Positions 7,977 through 16,978 of a DNA stretch of 40,802 nt are shown piece after piece. The stretch spans positions 1 through 40,802 of the forward strand of contig NZ_QFAY01000015.1 in assembly GCF_017884005.1 (NCBI RefSeq), given 5' to 3'. The stretch comes from Streptococcus panodentis (lineage in GTDB: Bacteria > Bacillota > Bacilli > Lactobacillales > Streptococcaceae). Numbering within the stretch: position 1 is the first letter of the stretch; each line of letters begins with the position of its first letter. A program made the translations under genes and the position numbers. The notes under the pieces were generated by a model. That model searched no databases. It saw nothing but the letters and a program-made list of their open reading frames with translations, and was not told the DNA's origin.

Positions 7977-8840
7977 TCAGCGCACCTTCTTAGCCAGCAT
8001 GGTCGCAAAGCGCAGCTGGATGCGGTTGCCGTCTGCACCGCGGCGGTGCAGATGGCCGGGATTTTCATTGTATTTGACCAAGTCCCAGTCTTTATAATAA
8101 TCTGCCAGCTCGCCTTCCTTAAAGGTAAAGGGGAAGGGCAGTGGGCAGGGATAGTCCTCTGTATCCATGGCGCAGACAATCAGATTGTAGCCGCCGACTG
8201 CGGTCTGCTCCTGCATATTGCGGATAATAGCCGGAATCCGCTCCGCCTGCAGGAACATGAGAACGACCGTGGAGACGATAAAGTCATACTCCTGCGTCAG
8301 CTCAGCCGAATGGATGTCATAAAGACCAATCGGCAGATCCAGCTCTTCCTGCTCCACAATGCTTCTGAGGATTTCCAAGGCCAGCTCATTCTGATCCACA
8401 GCTGTCACTTCAAAGCCCTGCTTGGCCAAAAAAAGCGCATTGCGGCCCTGACCGCAGCCCAAATCAAGGGCCCGGCCGGGCTGAACCGTCTCCATGGCTT
8501 CCAGAACCTCAGAATGCACTGGATTGCTTTGGTACTTTTTGGGGAAATAGTCCTCGGGCTGACAGTAAAATTCCAAATACCACTCTACATCATCTGTCAG
8601 AGCCTCCACCCGATGCCAAGCCTGCGGCTGGGCAAAGGGATTGTCCTGACCGGCTTCAAAAACATGCTCTGCCAGCTCCTCTCCTGCCTCTGTCATCTCG
8701 ACAAATTTCAGCTTGCCTTTGACAACGGTAATCTTGCCCCATGTTCCTTCCTTGGTATTGTGCTTTTTCTTGACCGCTTCCGGCATAGTGGCTGCTGTCC
8801 AAAGCGGCATGCGCTTATACATAAGTAAATCCTGTTTCAT
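7977..8840 (-). CDS. tehB: TehB-type SAM-dependent methyltransferase
   Basis: A cytoplasmic class I methyltransferase of the TehB family, linked in other bacteria to tellurite detoxification. Its natural substrate is unknown. The N-terminal 90 or so residues (MPLWTAATMP, then a cupin-like stretch with WHRVEAL) match the extra domain found in long TehB proteins. The SAM-binding motif ALDLGCGQGRN spans about 124-134, followed by the acidic strand-2 end VTAVDQN. The 287-residue length is usual for streptococcal members. The ATG follows an AAAGGAAG site. Its place next to smpB/rnr is the usual streptococcal context, although here a C69 peptidase gene and repeats intervene. Confidence 0.88.
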   Translation of the reverse strand: MKQDLLMYKRMPLWTAATMPEAVKKKHNTKEGTWGKITVVKGKLKFVEMTEAGEELAEHVFEAGQDNPFAQPQAWHRVEALTDDVEWYLEFYCQPEDYFPKKYQSNPVHSEVLEAMETVQPGRALDLGCGQGRNALFLAKQGFEVTAVDQNELALEILRSIVEQEELDLPIGLYDIHSAELTQEYDFIVSTVVLMFLQAERIPAIIRNMQEQTAVGGYNLIVCAMDTEDYPCPLPFPFTFKEGELADYYKDWDLVKYNENPGHLHRRGADGNRIQLRFATMLAKKVR

Positions 8841-9321
8841 AGGCTTCCTTTCTGCCTGTTAGGGCTGTCTGATACATTTCCCTTTCATCATACCGAAAAA
8901 TGCTGTACTTGACAAGCCCTAGGGTCAAGCTCTTCTGATGAATGATTCCTACTCTTCACAATTATCGTCTTTTAGTTTGCTTTTAGCAGTGAAACAATCT
9001 GGGGGAGTGAAAAGGCTTAGGGAGGCTTTTCAGCCTGAGTCTGGACATGAGAAAACGAGGCTGGGAGAGTGTGAAGAGAGCATACGCAGATTGTGCCAAA
9101 GAACCAAACTCAAGTTAAAGGGGGCCCAGATATCGTTTTTTAGTTTGCTTTTAGTACGAGGCAACGAGCCGCAGGCTGTACTGGGGTACGGCAAGGCGAG
9201 TTAACGACGGAATAAAAGATAAACTAACTGACGATAAAAGATAAACCAAATGCCAATCTCTATATCAAAAGAAAGGACCAAGACAGGCTCAGTCCTTTCT
9301 TCACAGGAGGCAGACTCTTTG
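8841..9321. repeat. Intergenic region packed with dispersed repeats
   Basis: No gene is supported in these 480 bp. Four repeat pieces can be seen. Positions 8967-8995 are the reverse complement of 100-128. Positions 9027-9061 match 7720-7754. Positions 9135-9156 are a second, shorter copy of the 8967 element. Positions 9167-9238 match 2746-2817 over 72 bp. An open frame across 8938-9204 consists of these repeats and is very unlikely to be a gene. Confidence 0.65.
9268..9302 (-). terminator. Terminator of the membrane-tethered dipeptidase gene
   Basis: AAGAAAGGAC (9269-9278) pairs with GTCCTTTCTT (9292-9301), and the minus strand continues with TTTTGATATA. It lies about 20 nt after the stop of the C69 gene. 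Confidence 0.55.
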
Positions 9322-11040
9322 TCATGATCCTTTTTTCTTACGGGAGCGCTGAAGGGCGATAATCCCCGGAATGATGACAATCAGGGCCAGAATCAGCAGC
9401 AGAGCCAGCTGACTGGAGTCTGTTTTCTTCGCTTCTGATTTTTGGGTCTTTGTCTTGCTGTCCTTCTTGTGAGATTTTTCATAGTCAGCCAACAGATTGG
9501 CCTTATTGTAGCCAGTATAGACCAAATCGGCATCGTCCCCTTTTTCTTTCTTAATCTTGGCTTCCATCTCCGCTTCGACAGCCTTGATTTCCTTAAAAAT
9601 CTTTTCAGAGCGCGCCAGTGCTTCCTTGGTCACTTCCGGACCAGCGGCCTGTGCCTGCTCATCCGTATAGGCAGCATACTTGGCGTCGCTGGCTGCCTGC
9701 TCCTTGACCCACTCATCTTCCAGTGCTTTCCACTTATCTTGGATACTGCTGCCAAAGATTTCAGGATATTTCATGACCATTTGGTCAATATGCCAGACAG
9801 ACCAGTACCAGGATTTGCCGTCATATTTTTCAGAGCGGTTTTTGAAGGCTTCATAAGTATCTTCGACATTGCCATAGAAAGGCACATAAGGTGTATTGCG
9901 GCTTTGGGCCAATCCCAGCCAAACGACACCGCCAAATTCACTCGGCAGGTCAGACTTGATTTGGTAGACATGGGCATCAATGACATTTTCATTGCCCAGG
10001 GCATATTTGTAGACATTTTTATCGTAGTCCTTGCCTACTTCTACTGTGTCGTCCGGCAGAAACTCAGGCAGATTTTCAAAACGATTGCGCTGTTCGCCGA
10101 TAACATCCTGCACAGTATAGCGTTTGTTCGGGTCGGTCGGTGTCCGCAGCAGGTCGAAATACTTGTCTTCATAAGTTACTTCAGACTGCGGATCCATCCA
10201 CTTGATACCGGCATAAGTCCGAGAACGGTTCCGCTCGATATAGTCTTCCGGTCCGTAGGATTGGGCAATCATAAAATTGCCGTCCGAATCCGTCTTATAG
10301 CTGTCGGCTTTCTTGGCAATGTCTTCTACTCCCTTAGAGGCAATGACATTGTCCGTGTCGCTGAGATCGACATGGCCCAGATAGTAGGTATTGGCAAAGA
10401 CGGCATACTTATCCTCTGGGAACTTAATAGCCACATATTGGTGGCCGGAAAGAATCTCCATATACCAGAGCTCATTTTGGTCAGCCGTAACAATGATATT
10501 CCCTTCGGCAGAACCTTTTTCATCCAAGGTCTTCGCAACGATTTCAATCGCTTCACGAGCTGACTTTGCCCGCGGCAGGACCAGATCAATCATGGAAGCT
10601 TCAGGCAGACCGTCCTTGACCAGGGGATCCGCCGTTAGAATCTTGTCATTCGGTGCTGCAGAGACGGTGGCTGTCATTGATACACCTGCTTCATTGAATC
10701 CATGCGCACCAAAGTTGCCGTTGCTGCCGTCTCCGCGCGCAGAATCGTAGGTAGCTGTGTATTTCATTTCATTGGCCAGATGCGGGTAGGTAAAGCCATT
10801 GGACTCATCCTCAATCTGGTCGCCTTCTTTATAAGTTTTGGCTGGAACGACCACATAGTTTTGATTATGCCGTCCGCCGTCAGGAGCATACGGATAATCC
10901 TCCGTCCGGCCGTAGAGAGTTGAGCCATCTGCCGTCAGTCCTTTCCCAACGATAAAGGCTGAGCAGGCCTGCGCCACCTGTACCGGCAGCATGGATAGCA
11001 GCATCACAAGAAACATCATCTTGAACAAGACTTTCTTCAT
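9322..11040 (-). CDS. Membrane-tethered C69-family dipeptidase
   Basis: A 572-residue paralogue of the dipeptidase at 460-2514. The signal peptide covers residues 1-25 and ends VAQA, followed by Cys26 (CSAFIVG), the expected Ntn nucleophile. The long stretches EILSGHQYVAIKFP and RNRFE are shared with the other copy. The C-terminal end is different. There is no Ser-rich linker and no LPXTG. Instead a Lys-rich segment is followed by a single hydrophobic helix (about 545-564) and RSRKKKGS, which suggests simple membrane tethering. The ATG is preceded by AAAGGAGAAAG. It is monocistronic, with its own terminator. The two copies may sit at different depths in the cell wall; that is an inference. 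Confidence 0.9.
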   Translation of the reverse strand: MKKVLFKMMFLVMLLSMLPVQVAQACSAFIVGKGLTADGSTLYGRTEDYPYAPDGGRHNQNYVVVPAKTYKEGDQIEDESNGFTYPHLANEMKYTATYDSARGDGSNGNFGAHGFNEAGVSMTATVSAAPNDKILTADPLVKDGLPEASMIDLVLPRAKSAREAIEIVAKTLDEKGSAEGNIIVTADQNELWYMEILSGHQYVAIKFPEDKYAVFANTYYLGHVDLSDTDNVIASKGVEDIAKKADSYKTDSDGNFMIAQSYGPEDYIERNRSRTYAGIKWMDPQSEVTYEDKYFDLLRTPTDPNKRYTVQDVIGEQRNRFENLPEFLPDDTVEVGKDYDKNVYKYALGNENVIDAHVYQIKSDLPSEFGGVVWLGLAQSRNTPYVPFYGNVEDTYEAFKNRSEKYDGKSWYWSVWHIDQMVMKYPEIFGSSIQDKWKALEDEWVKEQAASDAKYAAYTDEQAQAAGPEVTKEALARSEKIFKEIKAVEAEMEAKIKKEKGDDADLVYTGYNKANLLADYEKSHKKDSKTKTQKSEAKKTDSSQLALLLILALIVIIPGIIALQRSRKKKGS

Positions 11041-11275
11041 CGTCTTTCTCCTTTATAAAAGATAGGGGCCTCAAAACTCACAGAGCAAATTCTCAGGCCA
11101 AGTCCAGTTGACTGCAAGCAGGACCGGGAAGCCCCGGTCCAAGCAATATAAAGATTCTACCACATTCCACCCTTAGTATATCCCTTTAGGAGGAGCTTTG
11201 CAAGCGATTACACAAAATATATTAAAATATTTTAATATTCAATAAAAATCATATAGAACTGCTGACTGATGCAGC

Positions 11276-11299
11276 AAAAAAGACCGGACCTCCGATCTT
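11276..11299 (-). terminator. Terminator of the rnr–smpB transcript
   Basis: On the minus strand AAAGATCGG, a short loop and CCGGTCTTTTTTG form a stem with one G-T pair and a T-run. It starts directly after the smpB stop codon. Confidence 0.7.
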
Positions 11300-11767
11300 T
11301 CATCTCGTATTAAAGTTCTTCATCTGCCGTGCGATGTCACGGTTTTGCTCGCGGCGCTTGATGGACTCGCGCTTGTCATAGTCGTGCTTCCCTTTGGCCA
11401 GGCCCAAAAGCAGCTTAGCGTAGCCGTCCTTGAGATAGACCTTGAGCGGCACCAGCGTCATCCCAGTTCCCTTGGTCTCCTGCTCCAGCTTTTGGATCTG
11501 CTTCTTGTGCAGCAGCAGCTTTCTGCGGCGCTCAGGCTCTTGGTTCCAGATATTGCCCTCTTCATAGGGCGCGATATGGACATTGCTGAGCCAGGCTTCG
11601 CCGTTTTTGATCTGGGCAAAGCCGTCTTTGAGATTGATGCGGGCAGCGCGCACGCTCTTGATCTCCGTTCCCGTCAGCACCAGACCCGCCTCGATGGTAT
11701 CCACGATGGTGTAGTCATGCCGGGCCTTTTTATTTTGCGCGACGACCTTTCCTTCTCCCTTTGCCAT
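11300..11767 (-). CDS. smpB: SsrA-binding protein SmpB
   Basis: The protein partner of tmRNA in trans-translation. It binds the tRNA-like domain of tmRNA and helps rescue stalled ribosomes. The 155-residue sequence has the usual order of motifs: NKKARHDY, then GTEIKSVR, the KDGFAQI strand, HIAPYEEGN, and the basic C-terminal tail [14 protein letters not shown] that enters the ribosomal A site and mRNA channel. A longer open frame reaches to 11893, but the ATG at 11767 has a proper AAGGAG site and gives the normal family length. It overlaps the end of rnr by 38 nt, so the two are co-transcribed. Confidence 0.95.
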   Translation of the reverse strand: MAKGEGKVVAQNKKARHDYTIVDTIEAGLVLTGTEIKSVRAARINLKDGFAQIKNGEAWLSNVHIAPYEEGNIWNQEPERRRKLLLHKKQIQKLEQETKGTGMTLVPLKVYLKDGYAKLLLGLAKGKHDYDKRESIKRREQNRDIARQMKNFNTR

Positions 11768-14069
11768 GCTTGGCTCCTTTCTTGACTGCTTCCTTGTAAA
11801 ATGCCTTCTGGCTCCTGCCAGTCTTGGGCTTCTTGTCTTTCTGACCCTTGCGGTCTCTTTCCTTGGCAGAATGGCTGCGCGGACCGTCCTCACGGCGTCG
11901 GTTGCGCGATTTGCCTCGGCTCTGCTTGCTGGTCTTGTCGATCAGGTCAAATTCACTCGGCAGGTATTCAAAGTCAATCTCGCCGGTCGTCTTGTCTGCC
12001 CGTGTCAGCTTGATGCGAATCGGCTGGCCGACCTTAAAGACGACACCGGATTTCTCTCCCTGCAGGGTCATGGCCCGCTCATTGTAGCTGTAAAACTCCG
12101 GCAGGTTGGTCACATGAATCAAGCCCTCGACCGTATTGGACAGCTCGACGAAGAGTCCAAATTTAACCACGCTTGAAACCACACCGTCAAATTCTTCCCC
12201 GACAAATTCCTCCATGAACTCAGCCTTCTTCATGGCTTCGACTTCCCGCTCCGCCTCAATGGCCCGGCGCTCCCGGCTGGAAGACTGCACCGCAATCTCT
12301 GGAATGACCTGCTCAAAGTGCTGAGCTGTTTCCTTGGAACGGCCGTAGTCCCGCACCATGCGGTGGACCAGCAGGTCCGGATAGCGGCGAATCGGACTGG
12401 TGAAATGCGTATAAAACTCTGCAGCCAGACCATAGTGGCCGTGATTGTGCTCAGAGTAGCGGGCCTGCTGCATAGAACGCAGCAGCATCATGGACAGGAC
12501 CTCCTCATAAGGCTGGCCCTTGACCGCTTCCATAATATCCTGCAGAGCCTGCTGACTCATGGAGTTAGCCGTCCCGTAAATCCGAATCCCAAAGCTCGAC
12601 GCATAGTCGATGAACTTCTGGACCTTCTCCGCCTTAGGCTCCTCGTGAATCCGATAGATGAAGGGCAGATTCAGCCTAGTAAAATGCTCGGCCACCGTTT
12701 CATTCGCCACCAGCATAAAGGACTCAATCATGCGCTCGGCAATGCCGCGCTGACGCAGGATAATGTCCACTGGCCGGCCCTTGTCATTGACCAAAATCTT
12801 GGCTTCGCTGGTATCGAAGTTGAGCGCCCCGCGCTTAAAGCGCATGCTTTCCAGAATGTCATGCAGCTGGACCATGGCCTCAATGCTGGGCACAATGGAC
12901 TTGAACTGCTCAGCTTTTTCCTGATCGCCTGCGATGATGTCATTGACATCACTGTAGGTCATGCGAAAGGCCGTATTGATAACGGTCTGCGTAATCCTAT
13001 GCTTGACCACGCGCCCCTTGGCATCAATCACCATGATGGCCGACTGGGTCAGCCGGTCCACATTGGGATTGAGGGAGCAGATTCCGTTTGACAGGCGCTC
13101 TGGTAGCATAGGCACCACGCGGTCGGTCACATAGACAGAGGTTGCCCGATTGAGGGCTTCCTTGTCCAGCTCAGAGCCTTCTTTGACATAGTAGGACACA
13201 TCTGCGATATGGACGCCTAGCTCAAAGTTGCCATTTTTCAGGCGCTTGATATGGACAGCATCATCCAAGTCCTTGGCATCCGCTCCATCGATAGTAAAGG
13301 TAATCTCTTCACGCAGGTCCAAACGGCCTTCCAAATCACTCTCAGTCGGTGCATCCGGAACTCGCTCGGCCTCTTCCAAGACCTTTTCTGGAAATTCGGA
13401 GACAATATCCATGGACTCCAGCACTTCCAGCACATCAATGCCAGGGTCATTGACATGACCAACTACATCGACCAGACTCGCCACAAAGAAATCGTGTTTC
13501 TTGGTTGGATATTTGTCAATAGCGACCTTGAGCACCTCTGTGCCATCTAAAACCATGGCTGGTTTTTTGACATAAATAGGCTGACGGATTTTCTGATTTT
13601 TCGAGCGGATATAGCCTGCATACTTGGGCTTCTCCTCATCCAGAACCAGCTGACCGACGGCCGTCGTCAGACTGTGCTCCAAAATGTCAATCACCTTGGC
13701 CTCAGCCGACGTTCCCTTGACCCGGTCGGCGACCTTGGTGACAGCCACTTCGACTGTATCACCGTCAATGGCATGATTGACATCATTGCGGCCGACAAAG
13801 AGGTCTTCCTCTTCCTCATTTAAGGTCACAAAGCCAAAGCCCTTCTTATGAGCATGGAAAGTTCCTTTTAGAGTGATGCTTTCCTTTTTCTGCTTGAGCT
13901 GCAGGCGGCCCGCATCGTCAAAGCGAATCTGGTGCTTGCGCTCCATTTGGGAGATGGTCCTGACCAGACTGCTAAAGTCCTTGGAAGACTCCTTCCCCAG
14001 AGCAGCCGCCAGCTCATCCACGCTGGCCTGCTGCCTTTCTTTTAAATATTCAATAATTTCTGATTTCAT
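11730..14069 (-). CDS. rnr: Ribonuclease R
   Basis: A 3'-5' exoribonuclease of the RNB family that degrades structured RNA and takes part in mRNA and rRNA quality control, partly with SmpB and tmRNA. The domain order is an N-terminal helix-turn-helix-like region (about 1-60), cold-shock domains (about 70-230), the RNB catalytic domain with the metal-binding [11 protein letters not shown] motif near 260-270, an S1 domain (about 625-705, [15 protein letters not shown]), and a Lys/Arg-rich tail. The 779-residue length is normal. The upstream neighbour is secG and the downstream neighbour smpB, a conserved streptococcal order. Confidence 0.95.
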   Translation of the reverse strand: MKSEIIEYLKERQQASVDELAAALGKESSKDFSSLVRTISQMERKHQIRFDDAGRLQLKQKKESITLKGTFHAHKKGFGFVTLNEEEEDLFVGRNDVNHAIDGDTVEVAVTKVADRVKGTSAEAKVIDILEHSLTTAVGQLVLDEEKPKYAGYIRSKNQKIRQPIYVKKPAMVLDGTEVLKVAIDKYPTKKHDFFVASLVDVVGHVNDPGIDVLEVLESMDIVSEFPEKVLEEAERVPDAPTESDLEGRLDLREEITFTIDGADAKDLDDAVHIKRLKNGNFELGVHIADVSYYVKEGSELDKEALNRATSVYVTDRVVPMLPERLSNGICSLNPNVDRLTQSAIMVIDAKGRVVKHRITQTVINTAFRMTYSDVNDIIAGDQEKAEQFKSIVPSIEAMVQLHDILESMRFKRGALNFDTSEAKILVNDKGRPVDIILRQRGIAERMIESFMLVANETVAEHFTRLNLPFIYRIHEEPKAEKVQKFIDYASSFGIRIYGTANSMSQQALQDIMEAVKGQPYEEVLSMMLLRSMQQARYSEHNHGHYGLAAEFYTHFTSPIRRYPDLLVHRMVRDYGRSKETAQHFEQVIPEIAVQSSSRERRAIEAEREVEAMKKAEFMEEFVGEEFDGVVSSVVKFGLFVELSNTVEGLIHVTNLPEFYSYNERAMTLQGEKSGVVFKVGQPIRIKLTRADKTTGEIDFEYLPSEFDLIDKTSKQSRGKSRNRRREDGPRSHSAKERDRKGQKDKKPKTGRSQKAFYKEAVKKGAKHGKGRRKGRRAK

Positions 14070-14158
14070 ATTCCTTTTCTCTTGATGATAGCTTTCTTCA
14101 CCTTTGCTAAATCTCTTTTAAACTTAAAAAATAGGCCAAGACGAAGTCAGAGCCCATT

Positions 14159-14392
14159 TTATTTACTAGATAATACTGCTAATACTAAGGCAATCAGCAG
14201 CCAGAAGAAAATCATAACTCCTGTCAGACGCTGCATCACAGCCTCAAATCCGCGCGCTTTCGCACGTTCAAAGAGGTCATTTGCACTGGAATCAAAAACG
14301 TTGCTGGACTGATTTTTAGTAGGCTGCATGAAAATTGCAATGACAATAACAGCGGATAAGATTAGTAAAATGGTTAACAATAGGTTATACAT
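14159..14392 (-). CDS. secG: Preprotein translocase subunit SecG
   Basis: A small membrane subunit of the SecYEG channel. It has two hydrophobic helices (about 3-21 and 55-74) separated by a polar loop with FMQPTKNQSS, typical of streptococcal SecG. Two in-frame ATGs occur. The second (14392) is preferred because the AAGGAG site is 9 nt upstream of it, against only 3 nt for the first (14398). It lies between rpmG and rnr in the expected order. Confidence 0.93.
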   Translation of the reverse strand: MYNLLLTILLILSAVIVIAIFMQPTKNQSSNVFDSSANDLFERAKARGFEAVMQRLTGVMIFFWLLIALVLAVLSSK

Positions 14393-14434
14393 AGACATAA
14401 ACTCCTTAAAATCCTATCTATTTTACCACAAAAT

Positions 14435-14584
14435 CTATTTGGATTCAAGATGTAAGGTTACTTTTCTTTCCTTGGGACAATACTTGAGGACCTCAATCCG
14501 GTCCGGATGATTTTTGGTGTTCTTGCTGGTCAGATAGTTCTGACTGCCGCAGCTGGAACACTTTAAATGAATTTTGATGCGCAC
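14435..14584 (-). CDS. rpmG: 50S ribosomal protein L33
   Basis: A 49-residue ribosomal protein read from a GTG start (GTG CGC ATC AAA). It reads [14 protein letters not shown], continues with NYLTSKN, and ends in [10 protein letters not shown], the usual L33 pattern. Cys9, Cys12 and Cys36 are present, but the fourth cysteine of full zinc-binding L33 forms is absent (KYCPKERK). A weak TTAGGAAA site precedes the start. It lies between secG and the frameshifted gene, as part of the pmrA–rpmG–secG–rnr order. Confidence 0.92.
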   Translation of the reverse strand: MRIKIHLKCSSCGSQNYLTSKNTKNHPDRIEVLKYCPKERKVTLHLESK

Positions 14585-14687
14585 GGTTTTTCCTAACTTT
14601 TAGAATGGACTAAGGACTATTATAGCACAAAATATCACTTGCTTCTCAGTCTTGATGAAAAATATTGCCAGAAAGTCATGGACGAAA

Positions 14688-15127
14688 TTACTCTGCCAAT
14701 TTAAGCCAGCGCCTTTGCCGGTGGCGGTAAAAGAGACGGGCAAATCCCGCTAGCAAGGGCGTCAGCAGGCCGGCTTCAATTTCCAATATATCCTGATAGC
14801 GGCAGCCCTGCCCCTCTGGATTCAGCTGGATCAAATGCCGCCATTGCTTGATTAGCTGGCTGTGACCGTCGTCCAGAAGGCTGAAATCCGAGCCAGTCGG
14901 ATAGGAAATGACCACCGCCTGGCGGCCCATGGGAATAAAGCCCCAGAGGTAAAGGCTAAACCAGTAGGTCCCCTCCTGCCAGCGGCTGGCGGTGGGACAG
15001 ACTCCTTGACAGGCCGGAAAAATACCAGAGGCCGGGTCACATAAAAGAGAGTAGAGGGCTGCTCAACCAGTTTTACCGCCTGCTCAAGCGGCAAATCTAA
15101 AAAGGTCGTAAGAGTAAATTGTGCCAT
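14688..15127 (-). pseudogene. Frameshifted small protein gene, possibly SRPBCC-like
   Basis: Two overlapping frames together make one protein of about 146 residues. The first frame starts at an ATG (15127) with a strong GGAGGAG site and encodes MAQFTLTTFLDLPLEQAV up to FFRPVK. The second frame carries the rest (RWQEGTYWF, LYLWGFIPMGRQAVV, then a C-terminus ending RRWLKLAE). The frame change lies near 14985-15015. A copy of the dispersed motif GGTGGGACAGACTCC (14991-15005) sits exactly at the break, which suggests a small insertion or replacement there. The fold guess comes from overall appearance only; no function is claimed. A sequencing error is possible. Confidence 0.65.
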
Positions 15128-15169
15128 ACGAAGCTCTCCTCCGCAAATACAAAATCAGAAGGCCCCTTA

Positions 15170-16279
15170 TCAGATATCCTTCTTTTTCAGCAGATTTCTA
15201 AAGGAAAAGAGATTGATCAGGAGACTGACTGCTACCAGGCCGGCCGTAGCATAGAAGACCGAATGGTAGCCGTAGGCCGCCGCAATGACCGAGCCAGAAA
15301 TAGGCCCGGCCACACCGCCCAGATAAAAGAAAATCTGATTGTAACTGAAAATCCGGGAAATACCAAACTTGGGTGTCATCTTGCTCAGCAGCGCATTGAC
15401 CCCCGGTATCAGGGCCCCAGTCCCCAAGCCAAACAAAAAACGGTAAAAGCCCAGCTGAAAGGCAGATCCGGCATTGGCACACAGCAAGTAAATCAAAATC
15501 GAATAAAACTGAGCCAGCACCAGCAGCCGGTGATTGCCCATGCGGTCGCCCAGCCGCCCCAAGATACTGGAGCTCATCATGCTGGACAGACCCATGCTGG
15601 ACACGATGAGGCCTGAGACAAACATCAGATTGTCCCTCTGTCCCAGCTCTCTGACATAGAGCGAGAGGATAGGGCTGATCGACTGGGCTGCGAACTGGAT
15701 GACAAAGCTGGTCAAAAAGAGATTGAGCAGCAACCGAGGATACCTAAGCTGATGCAGCAGCTCTCTCAAACTGACCTCTTCCTGCCGAGACGCTGGCACA
15801 AAATCCTCCTGAATGAAGGAAACCGTCATCAAGGCCGCCAGCAGAAAGAAAAAACCAATCAGGAGAAAGACATTGCGAATGCCGAACATCTCCGCAATCA
15901 GACCGCCCATAAAAGGCCCCATGAGATTGCCCGCCACAACGCCCGTCGAAAGAGTCCCCAAGGCATAGCCGGTCTTATCCTTGGGAGCCTGACTGGCGAT
16001 CAAGGCCGTGCTGTTGGGCACATAGCCGGCAAAGACACCATTGAGAAAGCGCAGGAGCAAGAGCCAGAAGATATTGGGCACAAAGGCAATCCCTCCCATG
16101 GTGAAGACCATGGCAAGGGCAGCACGCACCATCATAGGCTTGCGGCCGTAACGGTCAGCCAGACTCCCCCAGACTGGGGAGAGCAGAGCCGCAGAGATGG
16201 CCGAGAGCGAAATCCCCAGCCCAGCGTAATACTCCACCTCATGGCCCCTAGCCCCCAGCTGCTCCACAAAGAGCGGCAT
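15170..16279 (-). CDS. pmrA: MFS multidrug efflux transporter PmrA
   Basis: A 12-helix major facilitator protein of the PmrA family (fluoroquinolone and dye efflux in pneumococcus). Motif A appears as GSLADRYGRKPMM after helix 2, with a second related loop GRLGDRMGNH. The reading frame stays homologous upstream of the first ATG (NWKHNLKIAWFGNFLTGAS, about 16301-16357), so the annotated start at 16279 loses most of helix 1. No ATG, GTG or TTG exists in frame before the TAG at 16388-16390. The expected start position is ATC (16370-16372). An ATG overlapping the coaE stop (16378-16380) is in the wrong frame. The gene may be disrupted at its 5' end. Confidence 0.8.
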   Translation of the reverse strand: MPLFVEQLGARGHEVEYYAGLGISLSAISAALLSPVWGSLADRYGRKPMMVRAALAMVFTMGGIAFVPNIFWLLLLRFLNGVFAGYVPNSTALIASQAPKDKTGYALGTLSTGVVAGNLMGPFMGGLIAEMFGIRNVFLLIGFFFLLAALMTVSFIQEDFVPASRQEEVSLRELLHQLRYPRLLLNLFLTSFVIQFAAQSISPILSLYVRELGQRDNLMFVSGLIVSSMGLSSMMSSSILGRLGDRMGNHRLLVLAQFYSILIYLLCANAGSAFQLGFYRFLFGLGTGALIPGVNALLSKMTPKFGISRIFSYNQIFFYLGGVAGPISGSVIAAAYGYHSVFYATAGLVAVSLLINLFSFRNLLKKKDI

Positions 16280-16376
16280 GAAAGGCGTGACCAGAGAAAT
16301 GCTGGCACCGGTTAGGAAGTTGCCAAACCAGGCGATTTTCAGATTGTGTTTCCAGTTTACATGTGCCGTGATAGGA

Positions 16377-16973
16377 TCATCTTCTTTCTAATTTCTGCAA
16401 AGCATCACAGACCTGCTGACGGGTTGCCTCTAGCGAGCCGTTATTGTCAATGAGCAGATTTGCTCGTTTGCGTTTTTCTTGGAGAGAGAGCTGAGCTGCG
16501 ATGCGTTTTTCCGCCTCTGATCTGCTAAGAGCGTTTCGAGCCATGAGGCGGCTGAGCTGAGTCTCCTCTGACACATCGACCAGCCAGACTTGGTCAAACC
16601 AAGCCTCATAGCCCTGCTCAAAGAGCAAAGGAATATCCATGAAAAAGAATTCCTCGCTTTGAGCCAGCTGATCTCGCTGGCGGGCCAGCTCTTCTCGGAT
16701 AATGGCATTTTGCAGCTGGCTGGACTGAGCCAGCCGGTCAGGATGGCCAAAAATCAGGGCGCCCAGCTTGGGCCGGTCCAAATGACCATCCTCCTGTAAG
16801 ACAGTTGGACCAAAAGCCTCTACAAGAGCCTGATAGAGGCGGCCGCCCGGCTCCTGCAATTCATGCACCGCCTGGTCAGCATCGATGACCCGATAGCCCT
16901 GCTGCCGCAGAAAGTCCGTCACCGTTGACTTGCCCGAGGCAATGCCGCCGGTAATCCCGATAATTTTTACCAC
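16377..16973 (-). CDS. coaE: Dephospho-CoA kinase
   Basis: The last step of coenzyme A synthesis, phosphorylating the ribose 3'-hydroxyl of dephospho-CoA with ATP. The P-loop GGIASGKST covers residues 9-17, followed by the DADQAVHEL region and later FFMDIPLLFEQG and RKRANLLIDNNGS, all standard CoaE motifs. The length of 198 residues is normal. The start codon is GTG (16973), with a weak GAGGT site upstream. It follows mutM after only 5 nt, so the pair is probably co-transcribed. Its TGA stop overlaps an out-of-frame ATG at the expected start region of pmrA. Confidence 0.95.
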   Translation of the reverse strand: MVKIIGITGGIASGKSTVTDFLRQQGYRVIDADQAVHELQEPGGRLYQALVEAFGPTVLQEDGHLDRPKLGALIFGHPDRLAQSSQLQNAIIREELARQRDQLAQSEEFFFMDIPLLFEQGYEAWFDQVWLVDVSEETQLSRLMARNALSRSEAEKRIAAQLSLQEKRKRANLLIDNNGSLEATRQQVCDALQKLERR

Positions 16974-16978
16974 AACAA

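Noticed and set aside
7920..8828. Long plus-strand open frame (302 codons) opposite tehB
   Set aside because: It is a shadow of tehB on the other strand. tehB has clear domains and a ribosome site. The same applies to the long plus-strand frames opposite prfC, ddl, pbp2b and cshA.
8938..9204. Plus-strand open frame of 88 codons
   Set aside because: It consists almost entirely of dispersed repeats found elsewhere in intergenic DNA and has no ribosome-binding site.
11768..11893. Longer SmpB with 42 extra residues
   Set aside because: The extension lies inside rnr in another frame and is absent from the family. The start at 11767 has an AAGGAG site.
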